From Chromatiales bacterium (ex Bugula neritina AB1) (lineage in GTDB: Bacteria > Pseudomonadota > Gammaproteobacteria > Granulosicoccales > Granulosicoccaceae), in the NCBI GenBank assembly GCA_001730015.1, contig MDLA01000072.1:1-48671 (forward strand): a DNA stretch of 48,671 nucleotides. The letters are read 5' to 3'. A program made the position numbers and the translations under genes. Under the pieces are notes generated by a model. The model saw only the letters and a program-made list of their open reading frames with translations, ran no database searches and was not told the DNA's origin. This document shows, one piece after another, positions 17,974 through 27,368 of the stretch (position 1 is the stretch's first letter; the number at the start of each line of letters is the position of its first letter).

Positions 17974-19520
17974 ATGATCGCGCACCTGTTGTTGCCGGCG
18001 GGTCTGCTGACGAGGCACGGCTGCTGTTTCGCTACCTCGGAGGCGAGGAGTGGCGCGAGTATCGCGCAATTCTGTCGGTCTTTGCCGATACGTTCTTCAG
18101 CGAATTTTCCCCGCAGGAAGTGATCGAGGCTCTGCAATCAGTCGATGTAGTGATAGACGAAGCCGTAGTACCCGACCGCCTCGAAAGCCTGCGCGGCTGG
18201 GGGAATCTGGCGGTCTCCACTTCTATTGGAAATCCGTCGAGCCTTGATGATTATTACCGTCGCCGGCATCGCTATCTGATTACTCGCGCAGGACAGGAGG
18301 TCTACGATGTCGTCGAGGGCATTTTGCACCGGGTTGATCAGGTCGGCGATGTTCAGGCCGGTCGATTGCGAGATATTTACCGCGCGCTGCAACACCTCAA
18401 TTCCTTGTGCGATCGCGGGCTGGAAACACTGCCCGATGGCCAGGTTGTCGATGTGGTTCGTGCTGTGTTTGACCCGCATGAATCCTTCAGCACCGAAATT
18501 ACGCAGTTTTTTGCCTCAATTAACCAGTGGCAAAGTCGCTTCGATCTTAGTGATGAAGAAATCACCTTTTTTGCGGAAATTCTGGTTGGCTACGTGTCGG
18601 AGCAACTGGTAGAGATCGAGCGCATAGCACGGCCGATTGCCAGTCAGCTGCGAGCGCTGTCTCCGCAGCTGGATGAGATCATCAGTCATGCACGCAGCGG
18701 GCTTGCGGCACGTGTCGATGACGCCGGCCTTGCGGATACCGTTTCTGTGCGCCATAGCACTGGCTCGCAACGCGCCGACTGGGATCACCTGATGCGCTGG
18801 TTCGGTGCCGGTGCCGGTGTCGATGGCAGATCGCGACTCGATGCGTTAACGCGCCAGGCGCTGGCTGCAGTGCGCACGCTTACAGCCAATGTTACCCGTC
18901 TTTCCCGGGTTGGTGCAGGTGTCGCGTCGAGGCGTCACGATCTCGTCAAACTGGCGCGTTTTGTACATGCGGCAGAGCACGCAGATGATGTGCAGCTATT
19001 GATGGCTGGCGCTTTCGGGCTGTTTCCATCGCGGCATCTGGGCATGCTGGCCGAAGACGCCGAAGACCCGGTGGCTATCCAGACCGAGTGGGCACAGGCG
19101 CCGGTAGCGCGCGTGCCTGTGAGCTTGCGCGAACGCGGCGAGCGCAATCAGCGCGGTTCCGTAAGCCCGGTGCGCAATCGTGCAGCCGAGCGAGAAAGAT
19201 TGCGCCACCGTCGCCAGCGCGAACGCGATGCCGAAACGCAAACCGCCAACGAGTTGCTGGCAGCTGTTGATGCCGACGGTCGGCTAACAGAAATTACCGT
19301 CAGCGCGCTCGCCCTGCGCCGATTGCGCATGCTGCTGGGTGCATCAAGCGCGAGGCGCGAGCCGGGTGGACAGCGGCGCAGCGCCATTGATCGTGAGCTG
19401 CAGTGCGACGTCACCCGAACCGCCGGCGAACAGGTCATCATTCACTGCGACGACGGCTCGCTAACACTGACCGATGCCACCGTGCATTTGCATCCGGTGC
19501 CGGGGGCGTTCGATGGCTGA
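17970..19520 (+). CDS. jetA: Wadjet JetA, kleisin-like subunit (TIGR02677/DUF2397)
   Basis: This 516-residue protein matches DUF2397/TIGR02677 by its opening LLFRYLGGEEWREYRAIL, the following helical region and its position after a TIGR02680 gene. In the Wadjet complex this subunit plays the kleisin-like role, bridging JetC heads and binding JetB. The ATG overlaps the jetC stop by four bases (ATGA). The open frame extends back to 17709 inside jetC, but that part is plainly a shadow. An Arg/Glu-rich stretch near residues 390-430 looks like an extended charged linker. The C-terminus overlaps the jetB start by eight bases. Confidence 0.9.
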   Translation: MNDRAPVVAGGSADEARLLFRYLGGEEWREYRAILSVFADTFFSEFSPQEVIEALQSVDVVIDEAVVPDRLESLRGWGNLAVSTSIGNPSSLDDYYRRRHRYLITRAGQEVYDVVEGILHRVDQVGDVQAGRLRDIYRALQHLNSLCDRGLETLPDGQVVDVVRAVFDPHESFSTEITQFFASINQWQSRFDLSDEEITFFAEILVGYVSEQLVEIERIARPIASQLRALSPQLDEIISHARSGLAARVDDAGLADTVSVRHSTGSQRADWDHLMRWFGAGAGVDGRSRLDALTRQALAAVRTLTANVTRLSRVGAGVASRRHDLVKLARFVHAAEHADDVQLLMAGAFGLFPSRHLGMLAEDAEDPVAIQTEWAQAPVARVPVSLRERGERNQRGSVSPVRNRAAERERLRHRRQRERDAETQTANELLAAVDADGRLTEITVSALALRRLRMLLGASSARREPGGQRRSAIDRELQCDVTRTAGEQVIIHCDDGSLTLTDATVHLHPVPGAFDG

Positions 19521-20667
19521 GCCCGGTCGCGAGTTATTGCAGCAGGCGACGCGGCATCTGATGCAGCACCCGCTAACCTGCGCAGAACAGGAACCAGAAC
19601 TGTTTGCTGTTATACGCCGCCATGAACAGACGCTGGACCGATGGTTTACCCAGCGCCTGGGTTATCGGCTGCAGGTAACCACCACCACAGCACGGCTGTA
19701 CAAGGCTACGGTGGTGCCGCATCGCCCGCGCTTGATCGCACCGGTCGGCAGCAAACGGACAATGTCGCAACGCGAATGCACCTTGCTGGTGCTAACCCTC
19801 GCCGCAGTGGCCGCCGGGCCGCGCATTATCAGTCTGCGAGATCTGATCGACGATGTACGTAGCCAGGCCACCGAGGCGGAAATTACGCTGACTAATGAAC
19901 CGGTCGAACGGCGAGCACAGGTTACGGCTTTGCGCTGGATGGTGGTGCACGGGCTTGCCAGAGAATTACACGAGACCATCGATCGCTATGAGCACGACGA
20001 CAGCGCTGACGCCATTCTGGAAATCGATTTTGATCGCATCAGTCTGTTGCCACTGCCCGCGCTGGGACGTGCACGCAGTGCCGCCGAGCTGATCGATCGC
20101 AGCGACAGACGATCCACTAGCTTACGACAATGGATGCGCGCGCGGCTGGCTGAAGACCCGGTGCTGTACCACAGTGATCTGACGGAACCGGAATGGTCAC
20201 AGTTGCGGCGTCGCGTGGGCGAAGAAGTGGCATTTCTAGATGAGATGTTCGACCTGCATCTGGAAGTACGCGCCGAGGGTATGGCGGCGATCGATTCGCG
20301 CGGCCAGCTATCCGATCGACCATTCCCGCTGACCGGTACCATCGGCCATGCCGCTTTGGTGTTTATAGCCTGGTTGATCGAGCAGCCACAGCGTTGCTGC
20401 AGCCACGCTGATGCATTGCAATCTATAACGCAGGCTTGCCAGCAGTTCCAGCGTCACTGGTCAAAAGCCCGGGTGGAAAATCCGTTTTCTTTGTTGACTG
20501 AAGTAACAGCGCTGCTGGCAGACTTGCGGCTGCTTGATTGCACAGATGAACAATACTATCTACAACCAGCCGCAGCACGGTATCGAATGAACCTTACCTT
20601 GCACGACAGCGCGGAAAGCCCGGCCGATGCAAATGATAATGAACCCGCCCAGGGCGCGCTTTGGTGA
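19513..20667 (+). CDS. jetB: Wadjet JetB, KITE-like subunit (TIGR02678/DUF2398)
   Basis: This 384-residue protein matches TIGR02678/DUF2398, seen in LVLTLAAVAAGPRIISLRDL, the winged-helix-like N-terminal region and the segment EVAFLDEMFDLHLEVRAEG. It corresponds to the KITE/MukE-like partner of JetA in the loop-extruding complex. The start at 19513 (MAEPGREL) is chosen because it overlaps the end of jetA by eight bases; the longer frame to 19474 lies inside jetA. jetD follows after three bases. The overlaps imply one transcript and coupled translation. Confidence 0.9.
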   Translation: MAEPGRELLQQATRHLMQHPLTCAEQEPELFAVIRRHEQTLDRWFTQRLGYRLQVTTTTARLYKATVVPHRPRLIAPVGSKRTMSQRECTLLVLTLAAVAAGPRIISLRDLIDDVRSQATEAEITLTNEPVERRAQVTALRWMVVHGLARELHETIDRYEHDDSADAILEIDFDRISLLPLPALGRARSAAELIDRSDRRSTSLRQWMRARLAEDPVLYHSDLTEPEWSQLRRRVGEEVAFLDEMFDLHLEVRAEGMAAIDSRGQLSDRPFPLTGTIGHAALVFIAWLIEQPQRCCSHADALQSITQACQQFQRHWSKARVENPFSLLTEVTALLADLRLLDCTDEQYYLQPAAARYRMNLTLHDSAESPADANDNEPAQGALW

Positions 20668-20670
20668 TCG

Positions 20671-21879
20671 ATGTCGATACCCGATTCTCTGCGTGACCCG
20701 GCGCTCATGCCGCTGTGGCGATCGTGCCGTCAGCGACTCGACCGATATGGGCCAGACTACCGCGGAAGCCTGCGACTGCCCGACCTGTCAGACCACGCAC
20801 TGCTGACACTTGATTCACTTCTAGATAAACCGCACACCACTCGAGTGGCGTTGCCAGCGCTGGAAGAGGCATTGGTTTTTCGCGGCGTCGCTACCGATTT
20901 AAGCAAGGCACTGACACGACTTGGCGCACCTGAAAATACCGTGCTGGCCGTACAGCGTGCTGCAGCTGAGCAAAGAAAAAATGCGCGTATTGCAGTTGAT
21001 GCCGAAGTAGCTGTCTGGTCAGAGTCATGGCAACATGCCTGGGTGAGCTGGCTGTTTCGCTCCAGCGCGATGACTGGTGTCGATGCAACCGCTGCCGTCG
21101 CACAGGTACAGCAGGTACGTGCATTGATCGACACCATTGAATCCGTCGATGACAGCCTGTCGCGCAACGATCTGGCGGCAACCCTGTTCGGCAACGCCCA
21201 TGCACTGGACGATGGTTGCGTCCTCGAACGCAGTGCCAGACGAGCACTGTGGCACCGTTTAGGTGAGTGCCTCGATTACCAGCAAGGTCGATTGATCTGG
21301 AATGCCACAGGTATCATGACCGACCGTGTATCGGCGCCGGTATTAACCTGGCGTCTTAAGCTATTGTCAAGCACGCCACTGGGCAGGCTGTGTGATGCAG
21401 CCAACGCAGCGCGCATTCCATTGCACCTGAGTTTACAGGCACTCAGCGAACTCGACATCACCACCACGGCCCCAACACAAACGATATTGGTGGTTGAGAA
21501 CCCGCGTCTGCTAGAGGTAGCCGCTGACAGGCAACTCCCCAAAACGGTTATTGCCACCAACGGCAATCCGTCGACAGCAGTTACAACGCTATTGCAAGCG
21601 TTGATCGACCAGCGCCATACACTGCATTATCACGGTGACTTCGATACCGCCGGCATCGCCATTTGTCACCGAATGACACAACTGGGCTGTCAGCCATGGC
21701 GGATGAACTCTACAGACTATGTTGCAGCAATAGAAAAAGCGCAGGCCATGGATATCAACCTGCCGATAGATGACAAGCTTTGCGGCGAAACACCGTGGGA
21801 TCCATCATTGCAGCATGCGATGAGAAAACATAGAAAGGTAGTTCACGAAGAATTTTTAATCGATGAAGTGCTGTTATAG
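20671..21879 (+). CDS. jetD: Wadjet JetD, Toprim nuclease subunit (TIGR02679/DUF2399)
   Basis: This 402-residue protein belongs to TIGR02679 with a C-terminal DUF2399 domain, a Toprim-like nuclease. Visible catalytic features are the glutamate of ILVVENPRLLE (about 271-281) and the Asp-x-Asp of HGDFDTAGIAI (about 323-326). In Wadjet, JetD cuts the plasmid once the SMC complex has identified it as small and circular. The C-terminal conserved stretch includes LPIDDKLCGETPWD. Length and motifs are complete, so all four components of the system appear intact. Confidence 0.93.
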   Translation: MSIPDSLRDPALMPLWRSCRQRLDRYGPDYRGSLRLPDLSDHALLTLDSLLDKPHTTRVALPALEEALVFRGVATDLSKALTRLGAPENTVLAVQRAAAEQRKNARIAVDAEVAVWSESWQHAWVSWLFRSSAMTGVDATAAVAQVQQVRALIDTIESVDDSLSRNDLAATLFGNAHALDDGCVLERSARRALWHRLGECLDYQQGRLIWNATGIMTDRVSAPVLTWRLKLLSSTPLGRLCDAANAARIPLHLSLQALSELDITTTAPTQTILVVENPRLLEVAADRQLPKTVIATNGNPSTAVTTLLQALIDQRHTLHYHGDFDTAGIAICHRMTQLGCQPWRMNSTDYVAAIEKAQAMDINLPIDDKLCGETPWDPSLQHAMRKHRKVVHEEFLIDEVLL

Positions 21880-22293
21880 GTTGTGTTGCCCGATTTATGA
21901 ATTTGAAAGGTGTGCGCACACCTCGGTGTTGAGCTAATCAGTGAAAGATTAGAACGAAAAAGCTGTATTCGAAGTATAAGCAATAAATTCGAACGGAAGC
22001 AAGGGCTTACTGTCAGTGAACTGTAAAGCTGAGGGTAGTTATATCGAAAATACACCAATCCTATACAGCTAGCGCAGTAACTCGAAAGTAGGGGCGCTGT
22101 AGTGTAACTCACGAGTTGTGATGTCAATAAGCGGAGCGCATCCACCTTTCGTCATTCAATTGCTCAGTTCACGCGCCGGGAAAATATACATTTTAATTCA
22201 GTTAAAGCCAGGGTGATATATTTCTCTAGCTCCCTTGATGATTCATGGTGTTGTGGTCAAGGTCATTTAGATTAAAATTTAAGTCCTGATCCA
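21880..22293. other. Intergenic region after the Wadjet operon
   Basis: I see no coding frame here. It holds a 16-bp perfect palindrome AGGTGTGCGCACACCT at 21908-21923, and a 6-bp stem CTAATC/GATTAG (21934-21939 with 21947-21952). Either could mark the 3' end of the jet transcript, but neither is followed by a T-run. Base composition drops to AT-rich right after jetD. Confidence 0.5.
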
Positions 22294-22470
22294 ATGATTT
22301 CGATTGACCTCAACTTTTCGTTCGAGTTTAGTCCGGGGGTGGATGCGGGACATGCAGGAGCAGTAGTTGTTGCGGGTGCCGGGTTTGCAAGCGTACCGGG
22401 AATAGAGCTCATGTTTGAAAATTGTATTGGCTCACCAGTGCTCGACATTATATGCCTTAATTCGGACTAA
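22294..22470 (+). CDS. Small hypothetical protein, 58 residues
   Basis: An ATG frame of 58 codons begins MISIDLNFSFEFSPG, contains a glycine/alanine/valine-rich centre and ends in CLNSD. I do not recognise it. It is followed after two bases by a second small ORF, which is the main argument that it is expressed. There is no clear Shine-Dalgarno sequence. It could be a genuine short protein or the tail of a decayed gene. Confidence 0.35.
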   Translation: MISIDLNFSFEFSPGVDAGHAGAVVVAGAGFASVPGIELMFENCIGSPVLDIICLNSD

Positions 22471-22472
22471 CT

Positions 22473-22634
22473 ATGGAATTCATTGGGGTTGTAGTCGGTA
22501 TCATCGGTATATTGATTGGCACCTTAAATCGGAGTTTTTTTTGTTTTACGGGAGCTTCAAAAAAAATAGGGGTGCCCATGGTGGTGATAATATTGTATGG
22601 ATTTGCAGGTGTATTTAGTGAGGAAGCATCATAA
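22473..22634 (+). CDS. Small hydrophobic protein, 53 residues, two membrane segments
   Basis: This 53-residue frame begins MEFIGVVVGIIGILIGTL, which would be a membrane helix, has a short basic loop (KK), and then a second hydrophobic stretch VPMVVIILYGFAGVF before an acidic end. The two-helix hairpin pattern and the two-base gap after the preceding small ORF suggest a real bicistronic pair. No family is recognised. A holin-like, toxin-like or subunit role would be a guess. Confidence 0.4.
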   Translation: MEFIGVVVGIIGILIGTLNRSFFCFTGASKKIGVPMVVIILYGFAGVFSEEAS

Positions 22635-23160
22635 ATTGCACAAGGTTGTTCCGGCCTTATGCGGCTCCCATTAGACGCCTGTTCTGTCGCCTGCTTGTGT
22701 ATTTGCTCCAAATCTGAGCAGAGTTATTTGGTTCAATTCAAATTGAAAGTGTTTCTATACAGGAAATACTCGAGTGGCCTGAAGGATACTTAATGAGCTG
22801 GTTCTTTTGAGGTTACGGAGATTCTCCACTTCAATGGCTAAATCAGGGGGGCGTGAAGCGACCCTGCAGCCACTTTTAGGTGGCTTATATTAAATACCTC
22901 CGGCTTTGCCAGGGATCTTTAATTGACTCGCCACCGGCCCACAAGCGTGCCGTCTCCAATTATTGCATTTCCTATAGAACCATTCATTTATTGACATGGC
23001 TTGTTGCATTGGCTTAGTCTACGATTAAATCAAGCGGCCTAATTTAATTAAAAATGAGGTTCAAGGCTTACACAATTATGCGTAACGCTCGAAATGTTCG
23101 CGGGTGGTTGTTGTCGAGATCAGCATTATTCCACTGTCGCAATCTGTCGTTTCAATCACC
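22635..23160. other. Regulatory region upstream of the ROK regulator
   Basis: No gene is seen here. The region contains TTCAATT-ca-AATTGAA (22732-22747), a 7-bp-arm palindrome that looks like an operator. It also has a 6-bp stem AGCCAC/GTGGCT with a six-base loop (22868-22885) and the palindrome TTTAATTAAA (23043-23052) close to the regulator start. AT-rich palindromes are typical of ROK repressor sites, so autoregulation is plausible but unproven. Confidence 0.35.
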
Positions 23161-24348
23161 GTGAGCAACACGGGGGATTTCAATCGTGCGCGAGTTTTCG
23201 AAGTCATACATCTGTTCGAGCCAATATCGCGAACGGAAGTAGCAGGCCGGCTGAATCTAACTGCGGCTTCTGTTTCAAATATTGTTAGCGAACTCCTTCA
23301 CAGGGGGTATATTAAAGAACTCGGTAGGAGGAGTGCTAGTCGAGGGCAGCCCGCAATCGAACTGGGTGTTCGGGCGGACGCCGCCTACACAATAGGTTTG
23401 CACTTTGAGCACGGTGGTGTGGTTGGAATTGTTGCTGACCTTAAGGGCACTGTATTGGACCAGCAGCAAGTCAATTTGTCGCCAATGCCGTCGTCGGAGA
23501 GCGTGCTGGATGTTCTGACGGCAATGGGCACCCAGCTTATTCAAAATGTTGCCTTTGAGAAGATCATCGGGGTTGGTCTTGCCACTGTGGGTCCAATTGA
23601 TCTGCGCTCTGGTAGTGTGAAAGGAAGTGAAGTCGCAACCGGCTGGAGCTCTATCACTCTCCGAGAGCCACTGGCAAAGGCCTTCGGTTTGCCGGTGTTT
23701 ATGGATAACAACGCGACTGCGGGTGCCATAGGTGAGTACTGGTACGGTGTTGGCAGAGCATACCGAAATTTCCTATATGTTGGTTTTTTCAACATGGGGC
23801 TTGGTGGTGGTCTGGTGCTGAACAAGCGAGTCTATCGAGGCTCCGCATTAAACGCCGCTGAGTTTGGTCACATGCTGGTGCACCTGGACTCCCTCCGGCC
23901 TGGCATTCCACCGTTTCTCGAACACGTCGTGTCAGGGCATGCACTGTGTCGCGATTTTGGGGAACACATTCTGGAGACCTTTGAACAGCGAATGATTGAT
24001 CAAGACCCTTTATTGACGAAGTGGCTTGATGATGCCAGTCAGGCCTTTGCCAACGCTCTGGTGTCAGTGGATCACCTGCTGGACCTGGATACCATTATTG
24101 TGGGTGGACAACTACCGCCTGCGTTTTTCACTGCGCTACTTACACGTGTCGAACAGCGACTTGATGCACTCTATATGGACGGATGGCTGAGAAGATCGAC
24201 ACTGCAATTGGGGCAGACTGGTCTGGACAGCGCAGTGATGGGGGCTGCAACACTTCCAATATACGATGCATTTTCACCGGATTCAAGCACAGGGAAAATT
24301 ACGGAAATAAATTTTCGACCAAGCAATGCAGGAGAGCCTATGTATTGA
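23161..24348 (+). CDS. ROK-family transcriptional repressor (NagC/XylR type)
   Basis: This protein of about 395 residues has an N-terminal winged helix (ISRTEVAGRLNLTAASVSNIV) and a ROK sugar-kinase-like domain with GVGLATVGPIDLRSG, DNNATAGAIGEYW and GLGGGLVLN. It should repress the downstream sugar operon and be released by the sugar or its phosphate. The GTG at 23161 gives the family-typical opening MSNTGDFNRARV; the frame is open back to a GTG at 23104. The usual ROK zinc cysteines are not evident in the HMLVHLDSLRPG region, so ligand binding may differ from Mlc/NagC. It precedes the binding-protein gene by 72 bases. Confidence 0.9.
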   Translation: MSNTGDFNRARVFEVIHLFEPISRTEVAGRLNLTAASVSNIVSELLHRGYIKELGRRSASRGQPAIELGVRADAAYTIGLHFEHGGVVGIVADLKGTVLDQQQVNLSPMPSSESVLDVLTAMGTQLIQNVAFEKIIGVGLATVGPIDLRSGSVKGSEVATGWSSITLREPLAKAFGLPVFMDNNATAGAIGEYWYGVGRAYRNFLYVGFFNMGLGGGLVLNKRVYRGSALNAAEFGHMLVHLDSLRPGIPPFLEHVVSGHALCRDFGEHILETFEQRMIDQDPLLTKWLDDASQAFANALVSVDHLLDLDTIIVGGQLPPAFFTALLTRVEQRLDALYMDGWLRRSTLQLGQTGLDSAVMGAATLPIYDAFSPDSSTGKITEINFRPSNAGEPMY

Positions 24349-24420
24349 GATCGCACGAGTACTTCGAGGATCATACGTAACACAACTAACTTAAGAACTA
24401 TTTTCTGGAGTCTTTCAAAG

Positions 24421-25383
24421 ATGAAAAAACTGATTGCAGCAATTTTATCCGTTTCACTATACGGATCGGTTCAGGCTCAGGATGGCATTTCCGTTGTGCT
24501 TATCCCTGGTTTAACAACCGATGCATTTTATATTACCATGAACAAAGGAGCACAGGCAGCGGCCGAAGCGCTGGGTATCAAGGTTGATTTTCAAGGCGCC
24601 GAGGATTTCAATCCCACTCTGCAAATCCCGGTTCTAGATGCGGTAATTGCTAGAAAACCCGACGCAATTGTTATCGCGCCCACCGATACCACTCAGCTAA
24701 TTGAACCATTACGTCGGGCTACCGAGCAAGGCATTGCTGTCGTTACTGTTGATACGTTTATAGATGATGGTGCGTACCAAAACGGCGCTGGTGATGGCGA
24801 CTTCCCGATGTCTTATATCGCTTCCGACAACATTGCCGGTGGTCGCATGGCAGCGGCTGCTATGGGTGATGCGCTCGGCGGAAAAGGAGCAGTATATGTT
24901 TCTAACGTGCGTCCGGGGATTTCCACCACCGATCAGCGCGAAGAAGGCTTTAAGTTAGAGATGCAGGAAAGATTCCCGGATATAACCGTGCTTGATACAC
25001 AGTACAACGAGAACGATGCGTCTACCGCCTCGTCTCAGTTACAAGCGGTACTTGCACGTGAACCTAACCTCGGTGGCGTTTTTGGAGCTAATCTATTTTC
25101 TGCCCTCGGCGCGGCCAACGGGGTTGATGCTGCTGACAAGCTGGGGGACATCACCGTGATTGCATTTGATGCACCAACGTCAATCGTCGATCAGCTGAAG
25201 ACAGGGCTTGTCGATATGGCTATCGCCCAGCATCCGGCTGAAATCGGCTATTACGGCGTGATGACGGCTCATGCACATCTAACCGGGCAATCCGTACCGC
25301 CATTAATAGGTACTGGTTTTACCGTGATCACAGCAGACAACGTTGATGATCCTGAAATTGCCCGTTTCATCTATTCAGACTAA
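24421..25383 (+). CDS. Periplasmic sugar-binding protein of an ABC importer
   Basis: This 320-residue protein has a clear signal peptide (MKKLIAAILSVSLYGSVQA, cleavage before QDG) and a LacI-like periplasmic-binding fold of the RbsB/AlsB/FrcB class. Supporting motifs are VVLIPGLTTDAFYITMNKGA, RKPDAIVIAPTD and IAFDAPTSIVDQLKTGLVDM. It would capture a pentose or hexose in the periplasm and deliver it to the permease encoded next. A Shine-Dalgarno-like TGGAG lies upstream of the ATG. The sugar is unknown; an AlsK-like kinase downstream hints at allose, or at a ketohexose. Confidence 0.92.
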   Translation: MKKLIAAILSVSLYGSVQAQDGISVVLIPGLTTDAFYITMNKGAQAAAEALGIKVDFQGAEDFNPTLQIPVLDAVIARKPDAIVIAPTDTTQLIEPLRRATEQGIAVVTVDTFIDDGAYQNGAGDGDFPMSYIASDNIAGGRMAAAAMGDALGGKGAVYVSNVRPGISTTDQREEGFKLEMQERFPDITVLDTQYNENDASTASSQLQAVLAREPNLGGVFGANLFSALGAANGVDAADKLGDITVIAFDAPTSIVDQLKTGLVDMAIAQHPAEIGYYGVMTAHAHLTGQSVPPLIGTGFTVITADNVDDPEIARFIYSD

Positions 25384-25418
25384 ATCATGAGTTAGTCGCC
25401 TGAGGTTTGAGTATTGTT

Positions 25419-25448
25419 CTGATGCGTAGAGACTATTCTGCGCATCAG
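25419..25448 (+). terminator. Hairpin between binding-protein and permease genes
   Basis: CTGATGCG (25419-25426) pairs exactly with CGCATCAG (25441-25448). Three further pairs and one G-U pair extend the stem, leaving a six-base loop. No T-run follows. Such hairpins after binding-protein genes commonly stabilise the upstream mRNA or partly terminate, giving more binding protein than membrane components. Confidence 0.6.
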
Positions 25449-25545
25449 GCTATTCAGGTTCTCTTATCCTGCATTTTTTGGCCTGCATTCCCTGGCTTGC
25501 AATCTCTGGCCAGCAATCCGTTAACTAAACCCCGAGAAGACAACA

Positions 25546-26586
25546 TTGGGCAACCCGCATAATGCATCAATGACACCTGAGATCCCGTTTCGACTGAAAG
25601 TATTAAAGCTTCTGACCACCGCCTGGTCATGGCTTTTCCTTTTTCTGATTATCGGGTTTTTCGAGGTCTGGTCATGGAACGTTTACGACAGAACGTTTTT
25701 TGGCAACCTTTATAACCTGCAGAGTGTTTTGCTCACTGCAACTCAAATACTAATGATGGCGCTGGGTCTGACGCTCATTATTATAGCCGCCGGTATCGAT
25801 CTGTCTATAGGATTTATCGCAGGCCTCGCGGCGGTGACCATGGCGGTGGTGATTCGGGCCTTGCCAGATATGCATCCAGGCCTCTCTTTCGCTCTCGGTA
25901 TATCAGCAGGCATAGGAATTTCACTAATACCCGGAATGATCAATGGCTGGCTCATAGCCCGTCTCAATGTACCTTCGTTCATTGGCACCTTGGGGATGTT
26001 TGGAGTTACAAGAGGGGTCGCCTTTTTGATTGCAGGCGGTGCTACCGTTAGTATTCGCAACAGCGTAGCTCGGGACTTTGGCAATGGAAAACTATTTGAT
26101 GTCATCCCCATTCCGGTTGCCGTCGCTGTTGCCGTAACATTGGCCTTTCATTATCTGCTCGCCCATACACGTTTTGGTCTTTACGTTTACGCCATGGGTG
26201 GAAACATGCAGAGTGCGATTCGCGCCGGAGTTAATACAACCCGAATAACTTTTTCGATTTTCATGCTCAGTGCATTCACTGCCGGGCTGGCGGGAATATT
26301 TTATACCGCGCGATTTTCAGCGGGTGCTGCTGATGCGGGTGAACCTATATTACTCAATGCCGTCGCCGCTGTGTTTATAGGCGGTGCAAGCCTGACAGGA
26401 GGGAGTGGCACCATTTCTGGCACGGTCATCGGCTCGCTGATCATCGCTATTATACAATTTGGTTTGGTATTTATTGGTATGCCGCCGTTTTGGCAGTTTA
26501 TCACCGTCGGCCTTGTCATTATCATTGCTGTTCTTATCGATCAATCACGAGACAAGATTGCTCGCGCAACGATGGGTGCATCGTGA
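25546..26586 (+). CDS. Sugar ABC transporter permease (RbsC/FrcC-like)
   Basis: This 346-residue integral membrane protein of the BPD_transp_2 family has about eight to ten hydrophobic segments. Family-typical stretches are LTLIIIAAGIDLSIGFIAGL, PSFIGTLGMFGVTRG and GAVFIGGASLTGGSGTISGT-like VFIGGASLTGGSGTISG. It forms the channel for the sugar delivered by the binding protein. The frame begins with TTG, with GAGAAG just upstream; an ATG at 25570 is an alternative with no ribosome-binding site. The stop overlaps the ATPase start (GTGATGA). Confidence 0.92.
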   Translation: MGNPHNASMTPEIPFRLKVLKLLTTAWSWLFLFLIIGFFEVWSWNVYDRTFFGNLYNLQSVLLTATQILMMALGLTLIIIAAGIDLSIGFIAGLAAVTMAVVIRALPDMHPGLSFALGISAGIGISLIPGMINGWLIARLNVPSFIGTLGMFGVTRGVAFLIAGGATVSIRNSVARDFGNGKLFDVIPIPVAVAVAVTLAFHYLLAHTRFGLYVYAMGGNMQSAIRAGVNTTRITFSIFMLSAFTAGLAGIFYTARFSAGAADAGEPILLNAVAAVFIGGASLTGGSGTISGTVIGSLIIAIIQFGLVFIGMPPFWQFITVGLVIIIAVLIDQSRDKIARATMGAS

Positions 26587-27350
26587 TGAACTCAGCAGAC
26601 AACGGTTCGCCAGTACTAAGTGTTAACGGAGTCAGCAAAAGATTCGGCGGAACACAGGCTGCGAACAACCTTTCACTCGAGCTCTACCCAGGCGAAGTGT
26701 TGGCTCTGGCGGGAGACAACGGCGCTGGCAAAAGTACGCTAATAAAAATGATCTCCGGTGTCTATCAGCCCGATAGCGGCGAAATAAAATACCAGGGTGA
26801 AACAATCAGTAATCGCTCCCCACGTGATGTGAGAGATCTGGGTATAGAAACGATCTATCAGGATCTTGCCCTGGCTGACAATCTCGATGTAGGGATCAAT
26901 ATTTTTCTTGGCCGGGAAAGTATGAAAAGTGTATTCGGTTTGCCTGTGCTGGATAGAAAATTCATGCGTCGTGAAGCCACTGGTGCATTAAAACATTTGG
27001 GCATTGAGCTCAATAATATGGCCATGCCGGTACGCTACTTGTCTGGTGGCCAGCGTCAGGCAATTGCTATTAGTCGTGCGGTGTATTGGAAAGCCAGGGT
27101 TTTAATCATGGATGAACCAACGGCGGCGCTTGGTGTGCCGGAACAGCGTGAGGTCAAAGACCTTATTAAACGACTACAGAATGACGGTGTCGCTATCTTG
27201 TTTATATCACACAATCTGACTGATATATTTGAAGTCAGTGATCGAATATATGTACTGGAGCGTGGTCGCAAGGCCGGTGAACGCTTAATTAGTGACACAG
27301 ATGAGGATGAGGTTGTTGCGATGATGATGGGTCGGATTCTTGATGATTAG
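26586..27350 (+). CDS. Sugar ABC transporter ATP-binding protein, single domain
   Basis: This 254-residue ATPase carries one nucleotide-binding domain: Walker A GDNGAGKST, signature LSGGQRQ, Walker B VLIMDEPTAAL and a switch histidine in ISHNL. Ribose- and allose-type importers usually have a double-domain ATPase of about 500 residues. A single-domain ATPase is the pattern of fructose-type (FrcA) systems. The ATG at 26586 overlaps the permease stop; the longer frame to 26490 lies inside the permease gene. It powers import from the cytoplasmic side. Confidence 0.93.
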   Translation: MNSADNGSPVLSVNGVSKRFGGTQAANNLSLELYPGEVLALAGDNGAGKSTLIKMISGVYQPDSGEIKYQGETISNRSPRDVRDLGIETIYQDLALADNLDVGINIFLGRESMKSVFGLPVLDRKFMRREATGALKHLGIELNNMAMPVRYLSGGQRQAIAISRAVYWKARVLIMDEPTAALGVPEQREVKDLIKRLQNDGVAILFISHNLTDIFEVSDRIYVLERGRKAGERLISDTDEDEVVAMMMGRILDD

Positions 27351-27368
27351 ACACTGTCGCTAATCCCC

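Noticed and set aside
22415..22618. 67-codon plus-strand frame over the two small ORFs
   Set aside because: It is out of frame with the better two-ORF reading and shows no hydrophobic or domain pattern.
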